From positions 1 through 64,000 of the forward strand of contig CAZOGK010000016.1 of NCBI GenBank assembly GCA_964579295.1: 64,000 bases of DNA, given 5' to 3'. Every line of letters starts with the position of its first letter. The stretch's first letter is position 1. The position numbers were made by a program, and so were the translations under genes. Shown one piece after another: positions 1 through 8,715 of the stretch. The notes below the pieces were generated by a model. It saw nothing but the letters and a program-made list of their open reading frames with translations. It ran no database searches and was not told the DNA's origin. Origin of the DNA: JAAYYY01 sp964579295 (lineage in GTDB: Bacteria; Chloroflexota; Anaerolineae; Promineifilales; Promineifilaceae).

Positions 1-1514
1 CCGCCGCCGGCTTTGCCGGTCGAGCCGCTGCCCTTCCAGCCGCCGAACGGCTGATAGCCCGGCCAGGCGCCCGTGGTCGCGCCCGCCTCGCGGTTCACGT
101 AGACCACGCCCGCCTCGATATTGTCCAGGAACCAGCGCACTTCCTCGTCATCTTCACTGTAGAAGCCCGCCGTCAGGCCATAATCCACATCATTGGCCCG
201 CGCCATCGCCTCGTCCAGCTCCTCATACTCAGAGACCGTGACAATGGGCAGGAACATCTCCAGCTTCCACAGCTCGTGGTCGGCCGGCAGCTCGTCGACG
301 ATAGTCGGCTTCACATAGAAGCCATTCAGCTCGTCAATCGTCTCACCGCCATAGACGACCCGGCCGTGTTGGCGCAGGTCGGCCACGAAGCGCTGGTAAT
401 CCTCATAAGCCCCCTCATTAATCACCGGGCCCATCCAGTTCTCCTGCTGCGTCGGGTCGCCCACGTTAATCTTCTCCGTCAGGCTGACCAGCTTCTGCAT
501 GAACTCATCCTTCACATCTTCATGCACGAAGACGCGGCTGTTGGCCGAGCATTTCTGCCCCTGCAGGCCAAAGGCCGAGCGCATCACGCCCAGCGCCGCC
601 TTATCCAGGTCGGCCTTGTCGCTGATGATGACCGGGTTCTTGCCGCCCATCTCCGCGATGCACGGGCGCGGGTACTTGCCGCTGGCAAAGGTGCGGTAGA
701 TGCCCATCCCCACATCGTAGCTGCCGGTGAAGGTAATGCCGTTGATGTCCGGATGGTCGACCAGCGGCTGGCCCACCGCGCGGCCGCCGCCGGTGACAAA
801 GTTAAAGACGCCCGCCGGCAGCCCGGCGTCGCGGAAGCATTCCGCCAGCAGCCAGCCAGTGTAAGCCGTGTCGCTCGCCGGCTTGAAGACGACCGTGTTG
901 CCGGCCACCAGCGCGCCGCCGCTCGGCCCGCCGGCCAGGGCAAAGGGGAAGTTGAAGGGGCTGATAACCGCCCAGACGCCATAAGGCTTGAGCACGCTGC
1001 GGTTGCGGTGCCGCTCGCTCTCCGCCTCCATCGGCACGGTAAAGCCCTCGTTCTCCTCCATCTGGTCGCAGTAGTAGCGGATCAGGTCGGCCGTCTCCTC
1101 TACGTCGCCCAGCGCCTCCAGCCGGTTCTTGCCGACTTCCAGCGTCATCACCGCGGCAATGTCAAAGAGCCGGTCGCTGATGGTGTCGGCTGCCTTGCGC
1201 AGCAGCGCCACGCGCTCCTGCCAGGGCGTGCGCGACCATTGCGGGAAAGCGCGCTTGGCCGCGGCAACCGCCTGCTTCACGTGTTCTTCCGTGCCCTTCT
1301 GGAAGCTGCCCAGCTCCAGGTCACGGTCGACCGGGCTATAGTTGGTGAAGGTCGCCTCGGCCCACACTTCCTCGCCGTCAATATACATGGGGAACGACTG
1401 GCCCATATTGGCTCTGGCTCGTTCGACCGCTTCGTCAAACATCTGATGCAGCCGCGGGTCGGGGCTGCTCAGGGTGGCGTAAGTGACTTTGAAGTCGCGT
1501 TCTGCCGTCGTCAT
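1..1514 (-). CDS. pruA: L-glutamate gamma-semialdehyde (1-pyrroline-5-carboxylate) dehydrogenase, C-terminus cut by window edge
   Basis: NAD(P)-dependent aldehyde dehydrogenase oxidising glutamate semialdehyde to glutamate, the second step of proline breakdown in the cytoplasm. About 504 residues are visible from the ATG at 1514, which has an AGGAGGT ribosome site just upstream; the family is about 515-545 residues, so little is missing beyond position 1. The ALDH landmarks are present: FNFPFALAGG with the cofactor-binding region, GSYDVG, the general-base segment EMGGKNP near residue 288, and the catalytic cysteine in GQKCSANSRVF (Cys322). The C-terminal PFGGWKGSG-type anchor motif is also there. 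The long N-terminal extension before the ALDH fold and the GQKCSA motif favour the RocA/PruA group over generic aldehyde dehydrogenases. No proline dehydrogenase is seen in the window. It is divergent from the S9 peptidase. Confidence 0.9.
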   Translation of the reverse strand, partial: MTTAERDFKVTYATLSSPDPRLHQMFDEAVERARANMGQSFPMYIDGEEVWAEATFTNYSPVDRDLELGSFQKGTEEHVKQAVAAAKRAFPQWSRTPWQERVALLRKAADTISDRLFDIAAVMTLEVGKNRLEALGDVEETADLIRYYCDQMEENEGFTVPMEAESERHRNRSVLKPYGVWAVISPFNFPFALAGGPSGGALVAGNTVVFKPASDTAYTGWLLAECFRDAGLPAGVFNFVTGGGRAVGQPLVDHPDINGITFTGSYDVGMGIYRTFASGKYPRPCIAEMGGKNPVIISDKADLDKAALGVMRSAFGLQGQKCSANSRVFVHEDVKDEFMQKLVSLTEKINVGDPTQQENWMGPVINEGAYEDYQRFVADLRQHGRVVYGGETIDELNGFYVKPTIVDELPADHELWKLEMFLPIVTVSEYEELDEAMARANDVDYGLTAGFYSEDDEEVRWFLDNIEAGVVYVNREAGATTGAWPGYQPFGGWKGSGSTGKAGG

Positions 1515-1742
1515 GTCAACCGTACCTCCTCTGGTAAATAGTGGAATAACCCGCGCCGGCTCCGGGCGTCCGGGCCGCCGGCGCCTCAAGTCAAATGTGG
1601 CGCTTCTATTATAGCCCAATCGCCGGATTGGCCGAACCGGACCCGGCGCTCACGCCGTGATGTAGAGGGGTCAGGCATGCCGGCCAGAGTTTGCCCGAAA
1701 ACGAATGACGGTGCGTCCGGCATGGCTGAACGGCGGGCGCGT

Positions 1743-1762
1743 GCGTGAGACCTGACAGGTTT
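1743..1762. repeat. Shared 20-bp segment GCGTGAGACCTGACAGGTTT, copy 1
   Basis: The same 20 bases recur at 3844-3863. Here the right arm that would complete the hairpin is degraded (ccgaaaaccagtcc), so this copy cannot fold as well as the second. Confidence 0.6.
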
Positions 1763-1826
1763 CCGAAAACCAGTCCGGTCCTGGCGCCGTAGGGAACGGG
1801 TGAGAACATTGCGCCGGCATTTGCTG

Positions 1827-1832
1827 TATAAT
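1827..1832 (+). promoter_or_regulatory. -10 box TATAAT upstream of the S9 peptidase
   Basis: A perfect TATAAT whose last two bases overlap the ATG at 1831. Transcription would start a few bases after this ATG, which argues against 1831 as the translation start and supports the TTG at 1876. No good -35 was found. Confidence 0.5.
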
Positions 1833-1875
1833 GTCGGTTGACCATCAACCACCTCACCATTCCGGAGAAAGACCC

Positions 1876-3813
1876 TTGACCGACACACAGCATCGCATCG
1901 AATCCCTGCTCTCCGCCCGCCTCTTTCTGGTTCCGCAGCTGGTGGGCGAGCGCCTCTACTTCCTCAGCAACCTCAGCGGCCATCTCAGCCTCTATGCCAT
2001 GGACGCCGGCGGCAGCGTGCCGGAGCCGCTGCTGCCGCCGCACATCGCCCTGCAGAACCCGCACCTGATGGAAGGTCACTCCTTCGTCGTCTTCCCCAAG
2101 CTGGAGCAGATTCTGGTGCTGGTCGACCAGGACGGCGACGAGAAATACCGGCCGATGATGATCCCCACCAGCGGCGGCTACCCGCAGCCGCTCTTCGCCG
2201 AGACCTTCGCCGGCCATCGCGTCAACGCCTTCGACCCGGACCTCGAGGAAAACGTCGTCTATTTTATGGCCGACGCCGACGACCAGCCGCTGATCCGCAG
2301 CTACTGGGCCAACGTGCAGAGCGGCGCCATCGTCAAGATTAACGAGAGCATGTACGCTGGCATTCCCGCCGGGCGCAGCGAGCAGCGCGACCAGTTCATC
2401 CTGCTGGAGAGCTACGGCGCCGGCGACAACGTCCTATTCACCTACCGGCCGGGCGTGGACGAGCAGCCGGTTCCCTTCTACGGCAAGCCGCTTTCCCAGC
2501 GCCAGCCGGGCGAGCAGGTGGAGGCGACCGGCTTTAACGAGCTATATTTCGTCGAGGACGGCGCGGCGCTCCTCTTCCACTCAATCCTCTTTGACGACCG
2601 CTATGGCCTGGGTCGCGTGTCGCTGGAGCGGCCCGAGGATGCGGCGCCGGTGCCGGTTGTCGGGCTGGTGCATACCGGTGAGGGGGAGATGGGCAACCCG
2701 CACAAGCTGGCGCGGCGAGACGGAGACGGGCGCAGACGCTACCTGCTGCCCTACAACATTGATGGCGTCTCCTGGCTCTATGAAGCAGAATATGACGAGG
2801 AAGCGCGGGCCATGAACGTGCGGCACACGCTGGTGGGGCAGGGCGAGTTAGCCAATGGCGTCCTCGAATCCGTCAGCTACGACGCCGAGGGTGACCGCTT
2901 TGTCCTCAGCTTTTCCACGGCGACCTCGCCGACGCAGCTCTACACGATTGAGGGCGAGCAGCGCGACCAGGTAGCGCGCCACACCAACGAGCGCATCCTG
3001 GGCATCGACCCGGCGCTGCTCTCGCCCGGGGAAGATGCTTCGTTCACCAGCTATGATGGGCTGCGCATCTCAGCCCGCCTCTACCGCCCCGCCGCCGCGC
3101 TGGGCTACGAAGGGCCGCGCCCGCTCGTCTACTACATTCACGGCGGCCCGCAGAGCCAGGAACGGCCCGACTTTGCCTGGTTCTCCATGCCGCTCATCCA
3201 GTTCCTCACGCTCAACGGCTTTGCCGTCTTCGTGCCCAACGTGCGTGGCAGTACCGGCTACGGCTTCGCCTACATGAAGCACGTGGTGCGCGACTGGGGC
3301 GGGGCCGACCGGCTGGACCACGTGCATGCCATGACAGAGGTGCTGACCGCAGACGAACGGCTGGACGTCAGCCGCACCGCCGTTGTCGGCCGCTCCTACG
3401 GCGGCTACATGACCCTCACCCTGGCTGCGCGCCATCCGGAGCTGTGGGCGGCGGCGGTCGATATGTTCGGCCCTTACGACCTGCTGACCTTCGCCGAGCG
3501 GGTGCCCGAGACGTGGAAGCCGTTCATCGCTTCGCTCGTCGGCGACCCGGAAACCGAGGCCGATTTTCTGCGCGAGCGCTCGCCGCGTACCTACATCGAC
3601 GACATCAGCGCGCCGCTGCTGGTCATCCAGGGCGCCAACGACCCGCGCGTGCGCGAAGTGGAGAGCCGCGAGCTGGTGGAGCATCTGCGCGGCCAGGGGA
3701 AAGAGGTGGAATACCTGATGCTGCCCGACGAGGGGCATGACATCCTCAAGTTCACCAACCGCGTGCTGGTTTATAACGCCATTACCGATTTCTTTAAGGA
3801 ACGGCTGCAGTAG
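1876..3813 (+). CDS. S9 family (prolyl oligopeptidase-type) serine peptidase
   Basis: Serine peptidase of the acylaminoacyl-peptidase/dipeptidyl aminopeptidase group, expected to cleave short peptides in the cytoplasm; no signal peptide is seen. A beta-propeller-like N-terminal part (to about residue 395) precedes the alpha/beta hydrolase domain. The triad is visible: Ser507 in GRSYGGYM, Asp589 in QGANDPRV and His621 in DEGHDI (numbered from the TTG start). The preferred start is TTG 1876, with GGAGAAAG six bases upstream. An in-frame ATG at 1831 would add 15 residues but overlaps the TATAAT box and has no ribosome site. At 645 residues the length is normal for the family. It converges on the small membrane protein gene, with a perfect hairpin between them. 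Substrate specificity cannot be read from sequence. Confidence 0.9.
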   Translation: MTDTQHRIESLLSARLFLVPQLVGERLYFLSNLSGHLSLYAMDAGGSVPEPLLPPHIALQNPHLMEGHSFVVFPKLEQILVLVDQDGDEKYRPMMIPTSGGYPQPLFAETFAGHRVNAFDPDLEENVVYFMADADDQPLIRSYWANVQSGAIVKINESMYAGIPAGRSEQRDQFILLESYGAGDNVLFTYRPGVDEQPVPFYGKPLSQRQPGEQVEATGFNELYFVEDGAALLFHSILFDDRYGLGRVSLERPEDAAPVPVVGLVHTGEGEMGNPHKLARRDGDGRRRYLLPYNIDGVSWLYEAEYDEEARAMNVRHTLVGQGELANGVLESVSYDAEGDRFVLSFSTATSPTQLYTIEGEQRDQVARHTNERILGIDPALLSPGEDASFTSYDGLRISARLYRPAAALGYEGPRPLVYYIHGGPQSQERPDFAWFSMPLIQFLTLNGFAVFVPNVRGSTGYGFAYMKHVVRDWGGADRLDHVHAMTEVLTADERLDVSRTAVVGRSYGGYMTLTLAARHPELWAAAVDMFGPYDLLTFAERVPETWKPFIASLVGDPETEADFLRERSPRTYIDDISAPLLVIQGANDPRVREVESRELVEHLRGQGKEVEYLMLPDEGHDILKFTNRVLVYNAITDFFKERLQ

Positions 3814-3850
3814 GGATCAGGCACGCCTGACCCGCGGCCGTACGCGTGAG

Positions 3851-3880
3851 ACCTGACAGGTTTTCGGAAACCTGTCAGGT
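3851..3880. terminator. Perfect 13-bp hairpin between convergent genes (repeat copy 2)
   Basis: ACCTGACAGGTTT (3851-3863), loop TCGG, and the exact complementary arm 3868-3880. It lies in the gap between a plus-strand stop (3813) and a minus-strand stop (3925), so a bidirectional terminator is likely, though there is no clear T tract. Its left arm is the dispersed segment also found at 1743. Confidence 0.6.
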
Positions 3881-3924
3881 CTTGGGGGGACGCCTGTTGT
3901 CTTCGGCGGGTCTTAAAGCCGCCC

Positions 3925-4347
3925 CTATCCGCGCCCTTTCAGCAGCAGGCTGAGGCCGAGCAGGATGAGCAGCGCCGGCCACCAGCGGCCGAACCCAAGT
4001 CCGAGCAAGAAGATGAGGGCGACGGCGGAGAGCAAGATGCCGGTGGTCAGGCCGTTCTCCATGCCCTCGGCCAGGCTGCCGCTGCTGCGGTAGGCGTTCC
4101 AGCCGCAGCTCAGGTTGGAGACGGCGGGAATGAAGATAAAGAGCGCCCACCAGTTGCGGATGGGCTCCAGGCCAAAGGCGCTCTGCAGGAGAAAAATCAC
4201 GCCCAGGCCGATGAGCGCCAGGCCTACGAACAGCCCGCCGCCCCCATGGCGCCGGCGCATCGAAGCCTCGCCGTCCGTCGATAGCCTGCCGTCCGCGGCC
4301 GCCAGCTCCCGCTCCTCTTCTTTCAGCTTATCCACTTCGTCATACAT
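3925..4347 (-). CDS. Small membrane protein, LiaF/DUF5668-like transmembrane region
   Basis: A 140-residue protein of unknown function. A charged N-terminus (MYDEVDKLKEEERELAAADG) is followed by a hydrophobic region with about four membrane segments (GLFVGLALIGLGVIFLL, WWALFIFIPAVSN, TGILLSAVALIFLLGLGFG, WWPALLILLGLSLLL). The paired W-rich helices and spacing resemble the membrane domain found in LiaF-like and DUF5668 proteins; this is a resemblance, not a firm assignment. The start at 4347 is chosen because GGAGGA lies just upstream; a longer version from 4380 lacks a ribosome site. It is the last gene of a same-strand cluster after the Lon-like protease, universal stress protein and MgtC-like protein, which suggests a role in envelope or stress physiology. 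Confidence 0.65.
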   Translation of the reverse strand: MYDEVDKLKEEERELAAADGRLSTDGEASMRRRHGGGGLFVGLALIGLGVIFLLQSAFGLEPIRNWWALFIFIPAVSNLSCGWNAYRSSGSLAEGMENGLTTGILLSAVALIFLLGLGFGRWWPALLILLGLSLLLKGRG

Positions 4348-4423
4348 GCTCGGTTCCTCCGTCTGGTTCGCGATACTCAAATCCCTATACGTGGCCCGCG
4401 CCCCTGTCGTTGCACAGCCGGCT

Positions 4424-4906
4424 TTAGCTGTCGCGATTATCGGGCAGACGGTCGTAGTCCGGAACCTCCTCGCCGTGAATGGAGTTCTTCAGCGGCTGTA
4501 GGAAAAGGAGGAGCGCCAGGCTGAGCAGGCTGACGAGGATGGCAATCTCATAGTAGCCATAGGCCACGGCGCCGCCAATAAGCCCGGTGCCCCAGATGCT
4601 GGCGGCGGTCGCCGTGCCGTAGACGTTGCCTTCATACTTGAGGATAGCGCCGCCGCCGATGAAGCCCATGCCGGTCATCAGGCCGGCGATGATGCGCGCC
4701 TGCGCCTCGGGCGAGCCGGCCAGCACCTGCTGCCCCAGCAGAACAAAGCCGCAGCTGGCGACGGCCACCAGCGGAAAAGTGCGCAGCCCCATGGCCCGGG
4801 TCGAAGCCTCCCGGTTCCAACCGACCGGGAGCGTAAGCAAAAACGCCGCCACCAGCTTGCCCAGGTGGGCGAGGAGAAGTTCTAGTTGGATGCTGGGTGG
4901 TTCCAT
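4424..4906 (-). CDS. MgtC/SapB family membrane protein
   Basis: A 160-residue inner-membrane protein of the MgtC/SapB family, whose best-studied members help bacteria cope with low magnesium and modulate the F-type ATPase. Family hallmarks are visible: LPVGWNREASTRAMGLRT after the first helix, the glycine-rich GLMTGMGFIGGGAILK, and TATAASIWGTGLIGGA. Four or five hydrophobic segments cover residues 10-145, and a short polar tail follows. The family often has a C-terminal soluble domain; this one ends soon after the membrane part, as in the short SapB-type members. It follows the universal stress protein gene after only 19 bp, so co-transcription is likely. Transport activity should not be assumed. 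Confidence 0.85.
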   Translation of the reverse strand: MEPPSIQLELLLAHLGKLVAAFLLTLPVGWNREASTRAMGLRTFPLVAVASCGFVLLGQQVLAGSPEAQARIIAGLMTGMGFIGGGAILKYEGNVYGTATAASIWGTGLIGGAVAYGYYEIAILVSLLSLALLLFLQPLKNSIHGEEVPDYDRLPDNRDS

Positions 4907-4925
4907 AGGAAGCCTTCAGCTATGG

Positions 4926-5795
4926 CTACCTGACGACCATCACCGGGCACTCCAGCCCATCCAGCAGCGTCTGGAGTGCGTCGCCCTGGAGGGTGGCGGA
5001 GTCGCCGGCGAGGATGATGAGGCTGCACGGTTGCTGGCGCAGGCGGGCGGCCAGCTCTTCGTCGTTGCCCAGCTCTACGTAGAGGAAATCGCTGTGCAGC
5101 GGGGCGCGGCCAATCTGTTGCTGGGCCGCGGCGGCCAGCGCCGAAGCGCTCTCGCGGCTCTCGCCGAGCAGCAGCACGATCAGATTATTGGCGTAGCGCT
5201 GGGCCAGGCGCACGCCGGCAGCCAGGCCGCGCTGCGCCAGCGGCGAGCCGTCGTAGGTGACCACGACCGGCCAGTCCATGTCGCTCGTCTCGCGGGCCAG
5301 CAGCACCGGCCGGGTCGCCTGCGCCGCCGCGGCGCGCGCCGTCGAGCCCATGCGCGTGCGGCGCAGCATCGTCAGCCCCGTGCGGCCCAGGCTGAGCAGG
5401 TCGGCCTCGCGGCAGGCCAGCAATACCTCTTCCGTCACCTGCCCGCGCACCACGCGGAAGCTCCACTCCACTTCCATCTGCTCGGCGGCCATCGCCAGCG
5501 CCCGCCGCGCCTGCGAGGCGCGCAGCCGCAGCTGCTGCGCCATCTGCCCTTCGCTCAGCCCCTGGCGGCGCGCCGCCGGCCAGCGCAGCTCCTGGGCAAA
5601 AGGCAGCCCGGCCAGCCGCATCAGGTTGTCATCTTCGACAAAGAGGCCAATCAGCTCGGCCTGCAGCGCGCTCGCCAGCCCCGCCGCCGCCTGCAGCGCC
5701 GCCATACTGCTGTGCGACGTATCCAACGCCACCAGAATACGCCGCACGGCAAGCTCCAGCTCGTCGGCTTCCATGTGTTGGGGTTCTTCAGTCAT
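4926..5795 (-). CDS. Tandem-domain universal stress protein (UspA family)
   Basis: A 289-residue cytoplasmic protein with two UspA folds. The first (about residues 18-150) begins RRILVALDTSHSSMAALQ and ends with a nucleotide-site-like segment near LSLGRTGLTMLRR. The second (about 165-289) begins VVVTYDGSPLAQRGL and ends GLECPVMVVR. The classical ATP-binding G-x2-G-x9-G-S/T pattern is only approximate, so ATP binding is uncertain. The first domain has an insertion around residues 60-90. The 5' end lies next to the sequence gap at 5813, and the start at 5795 has only a weak GGAG upstream. It sits between the Lon-like protease and the MgtC-like gene on the same strand, consistent with a stress-related operon. 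Confidence 0.85.
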   Translation of the reverse strand: MTEEPQHMEADELELAVRRILVALDTSHSSMAALQAAAGLASALQAELIGLFVEDDNLMRLAGLPFAQELRWPAARRQGLSEGQMAQQLRLRASQARRALAMAAEQMEVEWSFRVVRGQVTEEVLLACREADLLSLGRTGLTMLRRTRMGSTARAAAAQATRPVLLARETSDMDWPVVVTYDGSPLAQRGLAAGVRLAQRYANNLIVLLLGESRESASALAAAAQQQIGRAPLHSDFLYVELGNDEELAARLRQQPCSLIILAGDSATLQGDALQTLLDGLECPVMVVR

Positions 5796-5812
5796 ACACG
5801 CTCCGCTGAGCT

Positions 5813-5912
5813 NNNNNNNNNNNNNNNNNNNNNNNNNNNNNNNNNNNNNNNNNNNNNNNNNNNNNNNNNNNNNNNNNNNNNNNNNNNNNNNNNNNNNNNN
5901 NNNNNNNNNNNN
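5813..5912. other. Assembly gap (100 N)
   Basis: Exactly 100 N. It removes the end of the Lon-like protease gene and any upstream region of the universal stress protein gene. Confidence 0.95.
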
Positions 5913-8407
5913 GGCCCTTCCGGGTCCGGTATGTCAATCGGCGGGATGTCCGGTTCGGGCTCCGGGGTGGGGTGGTCGCGGTCGGGTTCATCACGCTCGC
6001 GCCGCTGGTCGCCAAAGCGACGCGCCGCTTCGGCCACCGCTTCCAGCCGGTCGGCAATCATGCGGTTAATCGTGCCTTCCGGGTAATGGCCTTCGTCGTC
6101 CGGCTCGCCGGCGGGGACGCCCGTGAGAATCTCGATCCCTTCGTCCACGTGGTTGGTGGGGTAAATATGGAAATTGCCAGCGGCCACCGCGTCGCGCACA
6201 TCGTGGCGCAGCATCAGGTTCTTGACGTTGGCCTGGGGGATGAGCACGCCCTGGTCGCCGGTGAGGCCGCGCACCGCACAGACATCGTAAAAGCCTTCAA
6301 TCTTCTCGTTGACGCCGCCAATGGCCTGCACCTGGCCGCGCTGGTTGACCGAGCCGGTGACGGCCAGCCCCTGGCGGATGGGCGCGCGGGACATGGCCGA
6401 AAGCAGCGCGTAAATCTCGGCGCTGCTGGCGCTGTCCCCTTCCACCATGCCATAGCTCTGCTCAAAGACAAGGCTGGCATTGAGGCTGAACGGTCGCTCG
6501 GCGCTAAAGCGGCTGGCGAGGAAGTTGGAGATGATGAGCACGCCCTTCGTGTGCAGCGGGCCGCCCAGGTCCACGCGCCGTTCCACGTCAATCACGTCGC
6601 CACGGCCCATGTGCACCGTGGCCGTGATGCGGCCGGGGCGGCCAAACATGGTGTTGCCCAGGCCCAGCACCGCCAGCCCGTTAATCTGGCCCACCTGCTC
6701 GCCGGTCGTGTCCACCAGAATCGTCTCGCGGATAATGGCTTCCTGCATGCGCTCGCGCACGCGCCCGGCGCGGTATTCGGCGGCGTCCAGCGCAGCCTGC
6801 ACGTCGCCCGCCGTCACCAGCTCGCGCCCGGCTTCGCCGGCCCAGAAGTCGGCCTCGCGCATCAGGTCGGCCACCGTCTGCATGTGGGTGCTCAGCCGCT
6901 CCTTGTCGGCCGCCTGGCGCGCGGCGTGTTCCAGCAGGCGGGCCACCGCCGTGCGGTCGAACGGCTTCAGCTCGTCGCGGCGGGCAATGCCGGCAATGAG
7001 CTGGGCATAGGCCTCGTTGGCTTCGTCCGTCCGCACCATCTCATCCTCAAAGTCGACCATCACCTTGAACAGCTCGCCGAACTCGGGGTCATACTGGTGC
7101 AGCTGGTAATAGAGCATGCGGTCGCCCAGCAGCACCACCTTCACGTCGAGCGGGATCGGCTCCGGCTCCAGCGAGACGGTACTGATAAGGCTGTAGACCT
7201 GGCCCAGCGACTCGATGGTGATATCGCCGGCGCGCAGCGCCCGCTTCAGCCCCTCATAGGCATAGGGCTGCTGCAGCAGCTTGCGCGCATCCAGCAGCAG
7301 ATAGCCGCCGTTGGCCTCGTGCAGCGCGCCCGGCTTAATCAGCGTGTAGTTGGTAATCAGCGCGCCCATCTGCGAGACGTGCTCCACCCGGCCCAGCAGA
7401 TTCTGGTAGGTGGGCAGCTCCACGTAGACCACGGGCGCGCCCTGCTGCTCGCCATTGTCCACCAACAGATTGACCTCATAGTTAGAGAAGTCGGGCTCGT
7501 TGGGCGCGCGTCGCCGCATCAGCGTCGCCAGCGGGTTCTGCTCTTCCGGCTGCTGTGCCTGCAGGAAGCGGTCCACGTTTTCGATGATGTCCTTTTCCAC
7601 CGCCGCCAGGTAGTCGGTAAGCTCGGCCAGCTCGCCGAAGCGGGCGCGCAGCTCGTCGAGCAGCGGGCGCACAGCAAAGGTCGCCACTTCCTGCTTCAGC
7701 TCGCGTACCTTCTCGCGCGTCTCGCGCTGCCAGAGCGGCGCCTGGCGCATGATGCGCTGCAGCTGCTCCTGCAGCTCCTCTACCTGGGCCTGGACCCGCT
7801 TCTGCTCCTCCCCCGGCAGCTTGAGGAACTCCTGCGGCTGAATGACCTCGCCGTCCTGCATCGGGGCAAAGGCCAGCCCATTCGGCGTCTGCACCAGGGC
7901 AATGTTGCGCTCGGCGGCCTCGGCGCGCAGCGCCTCGAAGGCTTGTTCCTGCCGCTCGCGCAGCTCTTCTTCCACGCCCAGCCGCTGAATCTGGTACTCC
8001 TCGCTCTCGAAGGTGGCCGGCAGCACCGCCTGCAGCTCGTCCACCAGATGAACCATGGCGTCGCGGAAGGCGCTGCCCATGCCGGCCGGCAGGCGGATGG
8101 CGTTAGGCTTGTGGGTGGTCTCAAAATTGTTAACGTAGACCCAATCGGGCGGCGCGCTCTCCGTGGCCGCTCGCTCCTCGATGAAGCCGCGCACGGCTTG
8201 ATATTTGCCCAACCCCTGCGGGCCGAGCGCGTAGAGGTTGTACCCTTCCTGGTCGATGCCAATGCCAAAGCGCACGGCCGAGAGCGCCCGCTCCTGCCCC
8301 ACCACGCCCACCTCGCCGTTTAGTTCGGCGGTGGTCTCAAAACCGAACTGGGCCGGGTCGGTATGCTGGTAAAGCTGGTCAGCGCGCAAGGGTTCGACGG
8401 TTGCCAT
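5913..8407 (-). CDS. ATP-dependent Lon-family protease (LonB/AAA_32 type), C-terminus in gap
   Basis: A cytoplasmic AAA+ protease: an N-terminal/AAA region (about residues 1-570, with a coiled helical insertion at about 140-290) and a C-terminal Lon proteolytic domain. The catalytic pair is visible: Ser659 in EGDSASSAE and Lys702 in GGVNEKIEG, 43 residues apart as in Lon. The Walker A segment reads GPQGLGKYQAV, with Tyr where Ser/Thr is usual. The gene starts at ATG 8407 with CAGGAG upstream. After the protease domain comes an acidic, Pro-rich tail (EPDRDHPTPEPEPDIPPIDI) that runs into the N gap, so the true end is unknown; the frame stays open across the gap to 5792 only if the gap length is a multiple consistent with 100. 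It heads a minus-strand cluster with Usp and MgtC-like genes. Confidence 0.88.
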
Positions 8408-8482
8408 CTATTGCTCCTGCTGAGTCGGGATTAACGGCTGTCATTGTAACACGGGCAAGGGTGGCGGCAACCGGGGGGAGGT

Positions 8483-8531
8483 GCGACTGGCGACCGGCGA
8501 ATGGCAATTTGCGAATGGCGAATGGCAAGAG
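8483..8531. repeat. Heptad array 1 (7 units, mostly GCGAATG-like)
   Basis: Seven consecutive 7-bp units in exact register. All start GC; units 3, 5 and 6 are GCGAATG, and unit 4 is GCAATTT. Confidence 0.8.
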
Positions 8532-8614
8532 ACGTCGGGGCGAGGCAAGCCGGCCAATACCCTCCAGGAAACAGCGCCACGCGCCATCCGGCATGCTTGA
8601 CCCCTACGCATTCT

Positions 8615-8670
8615 GTACGCCGTACCCTGCACCGTGCCATCTGCAATTTGCCATTTGCCAATCGCAATTC
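8615..8670. repeat. Heptad array 2 (8 units, GTACNCY then GCNNNTY)
   Basis: Eight consecutive units in register. The first two are GTAC-type and the last five fit GCNNNTY (for example GCAATTT, GCCATTT). The array is near-complementary in flavour to array 1, 80 bp away. Confidence 0.8.
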
Positions 8671-8715
8671 ATACTCCTTGTACCCTCCCCCCCTTTGCGC
8701 TAACATACCCGTTCT

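Larger units (their letters stand above)
1515..1875. other. Divergent intergenic region between pruA and the S9 peptidase
   Basis: About 360 bp with no convincing gene. It holds the pruA ribosome site, one partial copy of the dispersed ACCTGACAGG repeat (1743-1762) and a TATAAT box (1827-1832) reading toward the peptidase. Short ORFs crossing it have no recognisable protein features. Confidence 0.6.
8408..8715. other. Intergenic region holding two heptad arrays
   Basis: About 308 bp between divergent genes, mostly made of heptad arrays (8483-8531 and 8615-8670). No gene is supported; the short ORFs here are translations of the repeat. A TAACAT at 8702-8707 lies about 9 bases before the ATG of the next gene and could be the -10 of a nearly leaderless transcript. 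Confidence 0.6.
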
